From positions 1 through 5,923 of the forward strand of contig CAAGEG010000045.1 in the NCBI GenBank assembly GCA_900768785.1: a DNA stretch of 5,923 nucleotides. The letters are read 5' to 3'. The translations under genes and the position numbers were made by a program. This DNA is from an uncultured Prevotella sp. Lineage in GTDB: Bacteria; Bacteroidota; Bacteroidia; Bacteroidales; Bacteroidaceae. The notes beneath the pieces are model-generated. The model saw only the letters and a list, made by a program, of their open reading frames with translations. It made no database searches and was not told the DNA's origin. Below, piece by piece: positions 1 through 5,126 of this stretch. Position 1 is the first letter of the stretch. Every line of letters starts with the position of its first letter.

Positions 1-183
1 CCGACGGAGCAGCGAGAGCAGAGGGTAAGCGTGGTTACACTATGCCGAGTCGTGACGGAGGAAGACAAAGTCAAATCCGCACAAGCCTTCCGCACGGATT
101 ACAACCGACGAACGAAAGAAGCGCAGAGCCAAACTTGTTTGAGCTATGCCTTCTAAGGAGGAGGAAGACAATTAGTCAAATCC
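1..183. repeat. Two diverged tandem copies of a ~104-bp unit
   Basis: Copy 1 (1-78) and copy 2 (105-183) both begin CCGACG and contain GCAGAG, then CTATGCC, then GGAGGAAGACAA, and end GTCAAATCC, in the same order and at nearly the same spacing. The middle parts are diverged. After copy 1 the sequence continues into the inverted-repeat arm at 72-103; after copy 2 it continues into a different arm at 177-194. Two plus-strand frames are open from the left edge (to 156 and to 209), but neither has a recognisable protein, so I treat this as non-coding repeat DNA. The left end lies outside the window, so more copies may exist. Confidence 0.6.
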
Positions 184-194
184 CTACGGACAAG
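72..194. repeat. Left arms of an inverted repeat around the abi module
   Basis: Positions 72-103 (32 bp) are the reverse complement of 1044-1075 with one mismatch. Positions 177-194 (18 bp) are the reverse complement of 1028-1045 with one mismatch. On the right side the two segments are fused and overlap by 2 bp. On the left they are separated by 73 bp, which are mostly the second copy of the tandem unit. The arms bracket the abi gene pair at 481-974. No transposase gene and no clear target-site duplication is visible. Confidence 0.7.
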
Positions 195-290
195 TTTATT
201 CCTTTGTAAAGGTTTAACGGGTTAACGATGGGTTTGAATGGTTTGAACCCCTTACTAAGGGAATAAACTAATAAACCGTTAAACCCTTAT
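193..290. repeat. AT-rich fold-back repeat (copy A of the intergenic repeat family)
   Basis: Bases 207-220 are the reverse complement of 276-289 in 13 of 14 positions, with a perfect 10-bp core (GGTTTAACGG at 211-220, CCGTTAAACC at 276-285). A second, weaker inverted pair is 193-212 with 249-268. Bases 211-245 match 2009-2043 in the same orientation at 33 of 35 positions. The opening motif TTTGTAAAGGTTTAACGGG at 203-221 is shared with the copies near 968 and 1241. No gene overlaps it. Confidence 0.7.
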
Positions 291-397
291 ATTTTTCGTT
301 AATACTATCGTGTTCAGAATAAGTTCCTGCTTGTGAGGAAGTAAAGTTAAATACATTATTTGACTTGGGTTTATTAATTATCGTTGTACAAAGGAGG

Positions 398-426
398 TTA
401 TATTAATAAAAATATTTATATCTTTG
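398..426 (+). promoter_or_regulatory. Bacteroidota-type promoter for the abi module
   Basis: TATCTTTG at 419-426 is a perfect TAnnTTTG -7 element of the Bacteroidota primary sigma factor, followed by CAAAAACA. The -33 element is poor: GTTA near 397-400 is the nearest candidate, with a spacer of about 18 bp. Transcription would start near 431-433, giving a leader of about 48 nt before the start codon at 481. Confidence 0.7.
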
Positions 427-480
427 CAAAAACACATTGTGTGTTTGCTTGTATTTTGATAGAAGATAATTTTTTAAAAT

Positions 481-777
481 ATGTCATTAAAAGAAGAATT
501 GTCAAGTGTAGTGTTTTGGGATGTTGACATGAGAACTGTGGATTTTGACAAACAAGCAGCTTTTTTTATTCAACGCGTGCTTGAATATGGAGAACTTCAT
601 GATTGGAAACTTATTCTTTCTTATTATGGATTGGAGAGAATAGTATCAGAATGTAAGAACATGAGAACACTTGACCCTATTTGTCTATCATTTATTTGTT
701 CAATAAGCAAGACTAAAAAGGAGGATTATAGATGTTATCGTACAGCACAGTTGACCCCGACACTTTGGAACTCCTGA
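481..777 (+). CDS. DUF6922-like antitoxin of an AbiE-type system
   Basis: This 98-residue protein resembles the short DUF6922-type proteins that, in Bacteroidota, precede AbiEii nucleotidyltransferase toxins and are taken to be their antitoxins. What is seen: the N-terminal FWDVD segment (residues 12-16), the middle ILERILE-like helix (FFIQRVLEYG, 28-37), a helix with the YGLERI motif, and a C-terminal RCY...LTP..WN tail that is characteristic of the family. The start at 481 is the first ATG after a good -7 element and gives the usual N-terminus. There is no Shine-Dalgarno sequence, which is normal here. The C-terminal tail overlaps the next gene by 46 bp, so the two were probably translated together. 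The gene looks intact, although its partner is broken, so it may now be an orphan antitoxin. The family assignment is from memory of conserved patterns, not from a search. Confidence 0.75.
   Translation: MSLKEELSSVVFWDVDMRTVDFDKQAAFFIQRVLEYGELHDWKLILSYYGLERIVSECKNMRTLDPICLSFICSISKTKKEDYRCYRTAQLTPTLWNS
718..724 (+). promoter_or_regulatory. Strong Shine-Dalgarno site inside the antitoxin gene
   Basis: AAGGAGG lies 7 nt before the ATG at 732 and inside the antitoxin coding region. It fixes the toxin start at 732. It is notable because other starts in this window lack such a site. It suggests independent initiation of the downstream toxin frame. Confidence 0.7.
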
Positions 778-974
778 AAAATATTTCTTCATTATCCGAA
801 ATGCAAGACATGCGACTTGTAGGCGGTACATCATTAGCTCTACAATATGGGCATAGAAAGTCTATTGACTTGGACTTTTTCGGTAAATTAGACATTGATA
901 AAGATGTCTTTGACGAAATCTTAATGGGTTTTGGCAATGTGATAAGAAGAAAAGTTACAGACACTATTTTGTAA
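732..974 (+). pseudogene. AbiEii/AbiGii-type nucleotidyltransferase toxin, N-terminal fragment
   Basis: The 80 residues match the start of the AbiEii nucleotidyltransferase toxin family, which uses a polymerase-beta-like fold to transfer nucleotides (in studied homologues, to tRNA) and so stops growth or phage replication. Seen: LVGGTSLALQ (residues 29-38) with the GG-T/S nucleotide-binding motif, then GHRKSIDLDFF (40-50) with the two metal-binding aspartates D46 and D48. The usual protein has about 200 residues or more. Everything after the first strands and helix is missing, including the third acidic residue and the C-terminal helical domain. The stop TAA at 972-974 lies within the AT-rich repeat that starts at about 968, and nothing like the lost part is found downstream. 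I infer a gene broken by a repeat-associated deletion or replacement. It is very unlikely to be catalytically active. A short functional product cannot be fully excluded. Confidence 0.8.
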
Positions 975-1007
975 GGGTTTAATGGGTTATTAGTTTAAAG
1001 GTTTATT
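968..1007. repeat. AT-rich intergenic repeat, copy B
   Basis: Bases 971-1007 match 1241-1277 at 34 of 37 positions in the same orientation, and 968-989 match 203-224 at 20 of 22. The repeat supplies the stop codon of the truncated abi toxin. It lies immediately before the right arm of the inverted repeat. Confidence 0.75.
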
Positions 1008-1027
1008 AGTTGGATATTAGCGAAAAT

Positions 1028-1075
1028 CTTGTCCGCAGGGATTTGTAATCCGTGCGGAAGGCTTGTGTGGATTTG
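1028..1075. repeat. Right arm of the inverted repeat around the abi module
   Basis: 1028-1045 and 1044-1075 are reverse complements, with one mismatch each, of 177-194 and 72-103. Here the two blocks are contiguous, so this is probably the undisturbed form of the element, with the left arm split by extra sequence. It also contains the first of several short palindromes. Confidence 0.7.
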
Positions 1076-1194
1076 CAATCCGCCATAAGATATGTCACAA
1101 CCCTATTTTGTTAAAGGATTAATCGGTAAAGTCCTTGTCTATGGCGGATAACATATCCGCAACTATCTTACGCGGGGAGCAGGAGATCCCCGCG
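1039..1194. repeat. Cluster of short palindromes (REP-like) in a gene-free stretch
   Basis: The gene-free stretch 975-1356 holds at least four small hairpins. GGATT-TGT-AATCC is at 1039-1051 and GGATT-TGC-AATCC at 1069-1081, exactly 30 bp apart. GCGGATA-ACA-TATCCGC is at 1144-1160. An 8-bp GC-only-but-one stem, CGCGGGGA (1171-1178) with TCCCCGCG (1187-1194), has an 8-nt loop. ATCCGCCATA at 1078-1087 is also complementary to 1140-1149. None is followed by a T run, so these are not ordinary terminators. They resemble repeated extragenic palindromes, but no REP-associated transposase gene is in view. From 1285 to 1356 I see nothing further. Confidence 0.6.
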
Positions 1195-1240
1195 AACAGG
1201 ATGTGCAAGGTCTTACTACACTTTATAAAACGATAACATG

Positions 1241-1278
1241 GTAAAGGTTTAACGGGTTATTAGTTTAACGGTTTATTG
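1241..1278. repeat. AT-rich intergenic repeat, copy C
   Basis: Bases 1241-1277 match copy B (971-1007) at 34 of 37 positions. Bases 1256-1278 match 1987-2009 at 22 of 23. It lies about 80 bp past the 3' end of the toxin gene that ends at 1357 on the minus strand. Confidence 0.75.
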
Positions 1279-1356
1279 CCGCTTAGGTTTATAGAAATGT
1301 TGCAATATTCTCAAAGTAGAGCCTTTCCATGTTGGTGACAGGTATTGCAGTCAAGA

Positions 1357-1638
1357 TCATTTAAAAAGGTCTGAATGTGTACCTGTAGTAATCATCAGTA
1401 GAACTAATATATCATCATGTTGTTCCCATACTAATAGCCAATCAGGCTCAAGATGACACTCCCATATATTATTACCTTTAAAGCCTTTAAGTTTATGTGG
1501 ATTATAAGAAAGAGGCAATTTACCTTCTCTTTCTAAAAGCAGCATGGCTTTCTGCAATTTCGAGATGTCGTATCCTCGTGATAAACATCTTTTTACTGCT
1601 TTATCAAAACGGTGTGTTGTACTGATTTTGTATTTCAT
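1357..1638 (-). CDS. yafQ: YafQ-family mRNA interferase toxin (type II TA)
   Basis: This 93-residue protein belongs to the RelE/ParE superfamily, YafQ branch. These toxins cut mRNA on the ribosome and slow growth when the antitoxin is degraded. The C-terminal half lines up with E. coli YafQ as I recall it: LPLSYNPHKLKG (41-52), CHLEPDWLLVW (61-71) and TTGTHSDLF (84-92). The residues matching YafQ catalytic positions are all present: H48, H62, D66, H88 and F92, so it should be active. The start overlaps the antitoxin stop by 4 bp (ATGA), the normal layout for a translationally coupled antitoxin-toxin pair. Length is typical of the family. No clear terminator follows; the next downstream elements are the AT-rich repeat at 1241-1278 and the palindromes beyond it. 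The function in this host is inferred from family membership. Confidence 0.9.
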   Translation of the reverse strand: MKYKISTTHRFDKAVKRCLSRGYDISKLQKAMLLLEREGKLPLSYNPHKLKGFKGNNIWECHLEPDWLLVWEQHDDILVLLMITTGTHSDLFK

Positions 1639-1865
1639 TCTGATAGTATAGTCTTGAAATAATCGTCAACACTATTCCATTCTTTGACTTCTCCTTTAAG
1701 GGCTTCTTCAAGAGCAAGTTCTACCTCGTTCTTGCTCTTTTTTAGCTTTATGTTTGTTATGCCGCTTACTCTTTTCAAGAGTCGGCTTATATCTTTTGCC
1801 ACAGACATGTCGGAAACTTTTATCGTAATTTCAGCCGGGCTTGGTGTCTTGGAAATTGTTCCCAT
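1635..1865 (-). CDS. Antitoxin partner of the YafQ-family toxin
   Basis: A 76-residue protein lies directly upstream of the toxin and overlaps it by 4 bp, so its role as antitoxin rests mainly on position and size. The N-terminal part (ITIKVSDMSVAKDISRLLKRV, about residues 13-33) looks like a beta strand plus helix that could form a dimer. The charged middle (KLKKSKNEVELALEEALKGEV, about 40-60) is followed by a hydrophobic-acidic end (VDDYFKTILSE, 66-76), as expected for a segment that wraps around a toxin. It does not look like a classical RelB/DinJ ribbon-helix-helix protein and I cannot place it in a named family; a DUF2683-like protein is possible. The start at 1865 lies about 30 bp from a good promoter. 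Antitoxins of this kind often repress their own promoter, but no operator is proven here. Confidence 0.75.
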   Translation of the reverse strand: MGTISKTPSPAEITIKVSDMSVAKDISRLLKRVSGITNIKLKKSKNEVELALEEALKGEVKEWNSVDDYFKTILSE

Positions 1866-1894
1866 AACTTTGGTTTACTAATGATTACTACTTG

Positions 1895-1926
1895 CAAAAA
1901 TAGTGTTTTTGTTTGATATATGCAAT
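1895..1926 (-). promoter_or_regulatory. Promoter of the antitoxin-toxin operon
   Basis: Read on the minus strand, ATTG (1926-1923) is separated by 20 bp from TATTTTTG (1902-1895). This is a near-ideal Bacteroidota -33/-7 pair (TTTG, 19-21 bp, TAnnTTTG). Transcription would start near 1889, about 24 nt before the antitoxin ATG at 1865. Confidence 0.75.
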
Positions 1927-1940
1927 AATTTAACGAAGAA

Positions 1941-1976
1941 GATAACGAAAACGATAACGATGACGAAAACGATGAC
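1941..1976. repeat. Six-copy hexamer array (GAWRAC) upstream of the TA promoter
   Basis: The hexamers are, in order, GATAAC, GAAAAC, GATAAC, GATGAC, GAAAAC and GATGAC, without interruption. The array ends about 15 bp from the -33 element of the TA promoter on the minus strand. It may be a simple-sequence repeat that varies in copy number, or a set of protein-binding sites. Only the repetition itself is seen. Confidence 0.65.
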
Positions 1977-1980
1977 TAGG

Positions 1981-2110
1981 TAAGGGTTTATTAGTTTAAC
2001 GGTTTATTGGTTTAACGGGTTAACGAAGAGTTTGAATGGTTTGTAAGGGTTTGAAAAGTTATTACTTTGTAAAAGTTTACCTGATTAATGGGGTAAAAGT
2101 TTTAAGAGTT
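1981..2110. repeat. AT-rich intergenic repeat, copy D (longest)
   Basis: 1987-2009 match copy C (1256-1278) at 22 of 23 positions, and 2009-2043 match copy A (211-245) at 33 of 35. Copy D therefore joins the parts seen separately in A and C. From 2041 to about 2110 are further degenerate variants (TTTGTAAGGG, TTTGTAAAAG, GGGTAAAAG). No gene is seen between 1927 and 2276. Confidence 0.7.
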
Positions 2111-2126
2111 TGCAAGAGGATAAAAT

Positions 2127-2168
2127 AAAGAGTGCAGATTGTCTTATTTTTGACAATCTGCACTCTTT
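2127..2168 (-). terminator. Strong hairpin terminator after the helicase gene
   Basis: A perfect 17-bp stem (2127-2143 with 2152-2168) encloses the 8-nt loop TTATTTTT. Read from the helicase gene (minus strand) it lies about 109 nt past the stop codon and is followed by ATTTTATCC. On the plus strand it is followed by TGTTTTTC. It could therefore work in both directions, but the only nearby upstream gene is the helicase. Confidence 0.85.
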
Positions 2169-2276
2169 GTTTTTCTAAGAATATGCTCTTAAGTCAATCA
2201 ATTAATGTCTTGCAGTATAAAAAGTCGCTATCGTGTTAACTGATAAACCAGAAATATAAAACGAACATCCTTCTCT

Positions 2277-3833
2277 CTATTTCAACACCCAGCGTTCTGT
2301 CCTAATAGGACTTTCTGTAAGAATAGCATACTTACCATTATCAGTTATTTCAACACTTTTATACCATTTTTGAGTAAGGAGATGTCCTGAACGAGCAATC
2401 AATCCATACATGTTAGGCGCAAGTTCACATATAGCATATTTACCGATAAAGTCATAAATATGTCGATATATAGGTCCAATAATAATAGTATCTCCCGAAC
2501 GTAATCCCCATCGTTTGTTTTGTTCATAAGGAATCACATTCGCAAGAAAAGCATCACGCTCCTTCTTACACATCGGTTTCTTATCACTACGCATAACATA
2601 TTCCATATCATCCCCCATAGACGTCTCTCTAACCAATCCATGTCTGTAACGTTTGACAACAGTAGCCTTACCCGCATCAAGACCATTGAACATACGTCGC
2701 CAATTATGTTGTTTGTCTGGCAGTCCGAACGAACGATAAACGCCCACATTGTCAATAATCACGCAGAGCTTTTTATTCTTATGCACCCTAAGACCTCTGC
2801 CAACCATTTGCAAATATTTAGATAGCGACAATGTAGGTCTTGCTATCTGTATATACTCAACATCAGGACAGTCAAAACCCTCATCAAAGAGGTTCACGTT
2901 AACCATGCAGTCAATATCCCCTTTGCGAAATTTCTCTACAGCATCAGCACGTTTCTGTGCCGAAGTCTTTGAATCGAGAGCCACAACATTCAACCCCATT
3001 TCAGCATAATAATCAGCAATAGCCTTAGCATGAGCTATATCTATTGCATAAACAATGCCTTTCTTCCCTTTTGCATATTTCATTACGCTGTCATACAGAC
3101 GCATGATAGAAGGCTTTATATTCAGCTTTTCGTTCATCTCCGCTATGTTGTAGTCGCCATCAGTTGCACGCTTTTTAAGATTGTCAATAATATATTGTTC
3201 TTGCGAGTTACGTCCAATGACAACATAGTCGTATAAAGACAGATACCCGGCTTTGATAAACTCTTTAACAGACATTGAAGTAAGCAACTTTTCAAAGATA
3301 CCTGTAAACGATTGCGCCTTGAGACGACATGGAGTAGCAGTCATACCAATACGCATGGCGAACTTATATTTCAGCATGACGTTCTGGTATATGGGTGCAA
3401 GGGCATGATGAGCTTCATCAACAATGATTAGACCCGGTGTTGCTGTCATCTCGTCAAGATGTCTGTTAAGCCATTGAATAGAATAAACCTTTATTCTTGC
3501 AAATCGTTTAGCAAAGAGCGACGCTTTTGGAACATCAGCTTCAAACTTGGCAAGCGTTTTTTCTATCTGTTCCACAAGTTCCCTTCGATGCGCCACTATC
3601 CACACCTCACTATCATTAACATGTCTCTTATCTTCAAGAAACCATTTTACGACAGCGGCCATGACAACCGTCTTTCCCGTTCCGGTAGGCATCTGCACCA
3701 TAACAGAACTACCATAAGACTCGATATTCTTATCTTTATTATGCACCACGTTGCACGACATAGGGTGGGATAGGACTCCGACAATGTCGTTGACCATGTC
3801 ACGTTGATAATCAAAAAGATTGAATTTACTCAT
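2277..3833 (-). CDS. DEAH-box SF2 helicase with WG-like C-terminal repeats
   Basis: The 518-residue protein is a superfamily 2 ATP-driven helicase or translocase, related to the RadD/UvrB-XPB-like stand-alone helicases. Seen: the N-terminal FDYQ (7-10), Walker A PTGTGKT (49-55), motif Ia AHRREL (81-86), DEAH box (139-142), TATP motif III (165-168), motif V around LFDEGFDCPDVEY (315-327) and motif VI QMVGRGLR (342-349). Both RecA-like domains are complete. After a linker (about 385-435), residues 436-505 look like two beta-rich WG-type repeats: RWGLRSGDTIIIGPIY, then MYGLIARSGHLL, with an unrelated tail. No nuclease domain is visible. It follows the small membrane gene after 42 bp and ends before a strong terminator. 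DNA or RNA as substrate, and any role in repair or phage defence, cannot be decided. It lies beside an accessory region, which fits defence, but this is inference only. Confidence 0.9.
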   Translation of the reverse strand: MSKFNLFDYQRDMVNDIVGVLSHPMSCNVVHNKDKNIESYGSSVMVQMPTGTGKTVVMAAVVKWFLEDKRHVNDSEVWIVAHRRELVEQIEKTLAKFEADVPKASLFAKRFARIKVYSIQWLNRHLDEMTATPGLIIVDEAHHALAPIYQNVMLKYKFAMRIGMTATPCRLKAQSFTGIFEKLLTSMSVKEFIKAGYLSLYDYVVIGRNSQEQYIIDNLKKRATDGDYNIAEMNEKLNIKPSIMRLYDSVMKYAKGKKGIVYAIDIAHAKAIADYYAEMGLNVVALDSKTSAQKRADAVEKFRKGDIDCMVNVNLFDEGFDCPDVEYIQIARPTLSLSKYLQMVGRGLRVHKNKKLCVIIDNVGVYRSFGLPDKQHNWRRMFNGLDAGKATVVKRYRHGLVRETSMGDDMEYVMRSDKKPMCKKERDAFLANVIPYEQNKRWGLRSGDTIIIGPIYRHIYDFIGKYAICELAPNMYGLIARSGHLLTQKWYKSVEITDNGKYAILTESPIRTERWVLK

Positions 3834-3875
3834 GATTTCAAAACAAAATCAATTAGGTCTGATGACCATTTTAGT

Positions 3876-4058
3876 TTAAAAACATTTGTCACCGATATGT
3901 TCCGCTTCTTCCAAATCCCTTTCTAATTCTTTTGCATCGTTTCTTGCCATGATTACAACAACGACAATAAACGCAACAAGAAGAAGCGCCATAGCACCAA
4001 TGAGCAATAATAAATACAATGGCATTATAAACAAGATTATTAGTAATCCCGACTCCAT
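3876..4058 (-). CDS. Small membrane protein upstream of the helicase
   Basis: A 60-residue protein that I do not recognise. Residues 4-37 are almost entirely hydrophobic (LLIILFIMPLYLLLLIGAMA, then LLLVAFIVVVVIM), long enough for one extended or two short membrane segments. The rest (ARNDAKELERDLEEAEHIGD) is a charged, probably helical tail. The positive-inside rule is uninformative because both signs are present in the tail. The gene ends 42 bp before the helicase start on the same strand, so the two are likely co-transcribed. The frame was chosen over overlapping frames because of the clean hydrophobic-then-charged pattern. No signal-peptide cleavage site is evident. It could be a chance frame. 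Confidence 0.5.
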   Translation of the reverse strand: MESGLLIILFIMPLYLLLLIGAMALLLVAFIVVVVIMARNDAKELERDLEEAEHIGDKCF

Positions 4059-4202
4059 AATAAGCTAACAATAATTGAACATACAATCATAGTTCAACAG
4101 ATAATCATAGAGTAGGGGATAACAACTATTAAACCCCAAACCGATTGTTTGGCTTCAATAAACCATATAATTGTTATACCAAAATAAAATGTTCAGATAG
4201 TC

Positions 4203-4210
4203 CAAACATA
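4203..4210 (-). promoter_or_regulatory. Possible -7 element for the membrane protein/helicase unit
   Basis: On the minus strand TATGTTTG (4210-4203) fits TAnnTTTG. It lies just past the glycosyltransferase stop codon and about 145 nt before the small membrane gene. I see no -33 partner at the right distance, so this is weak. Confidence 0.3.
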
Positions 4211-4231
4211 TAAATTCCACAATAACACTCA

Positions 4232-4999
4232 CTACTTAAAGACACGAGAAAGATGTATAAACTGAGGTATTTTCCAAAACATCTTTTCGATCTTTGTTAT
4301 TGTCGGATTCATACCATGAGAACGATACATACGAATATCCTCTTTCCACATCATCTTGCGTCGAGCGTTGTCCGTACTCATACCACCCATACGCATGCGT
4401 ACAATATATTCGTTGAGATAAGTAACAGTCATATCACCGCCTAAGAGATATCTGAACAGCAAGTCAGAGTCGGCGGCAATTTTGTATGTCTCGTTATACA
4501 ATCCTCTTTTCATCATAGCCTCTCTGCTGATATAACATGTGGGATGCAGAGGCAGCCAACCATGACGTACCTTCCACAGACGATAGTTCCCACCAATCCA
4601 GTTGCGTATCACTTTGTCCGTATTTTCAGCATCAACAAAGAGCCCGTTGCCATAAAAGAAATCAGCATGAGTCTCTTCAAGCCGTTTCACTATATTGCTA
4701 ACCGTATTGCTTGCAAAAAGGAAATCATCTGAATGAACCAATCCGATGTAATCCCCGGTCGCCATACGTATTCCCTTGTTGATAGCCTCATACATCCCAT
4801 GGTCAGGCTCTGAAACAAACTTTACTTGGTCCTCGTGTCCTTTTATAGCCTCACGAATAACCTCCACCGAACCATCTGTAGAAGCCCCGTCCACGATAAT
4901 ATACTCAATGTCAGCATAATCCTGCGCCAACACACTATCTATGGCACCACGTATAGTGCTTACTCTGTTGAAGCAAGATGTTATTATTGAAATTTTCAT
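4232..4999 (-). CDS. GT2-family glycosyltransferase
   Basis: The 255-residue protein is a GT-A-fold family 2 glycosyltransferase, which moves a sugar from a nucleotide-sugar onto an acceptor, typically in surface polysaccharide or lipopolysaccharide assembly. Seen: the N-terminal strand MKISIITSCFNR (1-12), the nucleotide-binding VDGASTDGS (36-44), EPDHGMYEAINKG (64-76), the metal-binding SDDF (90-93), HPTCYISR (152-159) and the acidic AADSDLLFRY (175-184) that probably holds the catalytic base. No membrane segment is seen, so it acts on the cytoplasmic face. The length is usual for the short form. The start at 4999 gives the standard N-terminus. No other polysaccharide gene lies in the window, so the sugar and acceptor are unknown. 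Confidence 0.92.
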   Translation of the reverse strand: MKISIITSCFNRVSTIRGAIDSVLAQDYADIEYIIVDGASTDGSVEVIREAIKGHEDQVKFVSEPDHGMYEAINKGIRMATGDYIGLVHSDDFLFASNTVSNIVKRLEETHADFFYGNGLFVDAENTDKVIRNWIGGNYRLWKVRHGWLPLHPTCYISREAMMKRGLYNETYKIAADSDLLFRYLLGGDMTVTYLNEYIVRMRMGGMSTDNARRKMMWKEDIRMYRSHGMNPTITKIEKMFWKIPQFIHLSRVFK

Positions 5000-5065
5000 A
5001 ATAAGATCAATTGTTTGTTATAAATGCTATTATTGTTCCTATAAGGAGAAAAAGCATGTAAAATC

Positions 5066-5097
5066 TTCGACTACAATCGAAAAAATATCTATCTTTG
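5066..5097 (+). promoter_or_regulatory. Promoter of the AAA ATPase gene
   Basis: TTCG (5066-5069) is followed after 20 bp by TATCTTTG (5090-5097), a good Bacteroidota -33/-7 pair. Transcription would start near 5102-5104, only about 10 nt before the ATG at 5113, giving an almost leaderless message. On the minus strand TATTTTTG (5105-5098) directly abuts it and could serve the glycosyltransferase, though no -33 partner is seen for that direction. Confidence 0.7.
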
Positions 5098-5126
5098 CAA
5101 AAATATTCGACTATGAAAGAAAAAAT
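5066..5126. repeat. 21-bp direct repeat flanking the ATPase promoter
   Basis: Bases 5066-5086 and 5106-5126 agree at 17 of 21 positions. Both have TTCGACTA at one end and GAAAAAAT at the other, and they lie exactly 40 bp apart. The first copy covers the -33 element, the second covers the start codon. This could be a pair of repressor sites or a small duplication. Confidence 0.5.

Noticed and set aside
3..209. Two plus-strand frames open from the left edge (to 156 and to 209)
   Set aside because: They run through the tandem repeat and inverted-repeat arm, overlap each other, and give arginine- and serine-rich sequences with no recognisable domain.
1171..1194. GC-rich stem as a Rho-independent terminator of the abi module
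   Set aside because: No T run follows on either strand (GAACAGG on the plus strand, TAAGATAG on the minus strand), so it is better placed in the palindrome cluster.
193..2110. Integron-like gene cassettes with attC sites
   Set aside because: The repeats have some GTTTAAC and GTTAAC words, but no paired core and complementary boxes typical of attC, no integrase gene, and the modules face different directions.
203..2110. CRISPR array
   Set aside because: The repeats are irregular in length and spacing, copies are diverged, and there are no uniform spacers or cas genes.
2520..3773. Several plus-strand and alternate-frame reading frames within the helicase gene
   Set aside because: They are antisense or out-of-frame to a long gene with complete helicase motifs and show no domain of their own.
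4136..4152. Hairpin CCAAAC/GTTTGG as a terminator after the glycosyltransferase
   Set aside because: The stem is only 6 bp and no strong T run follows on the minus strand.
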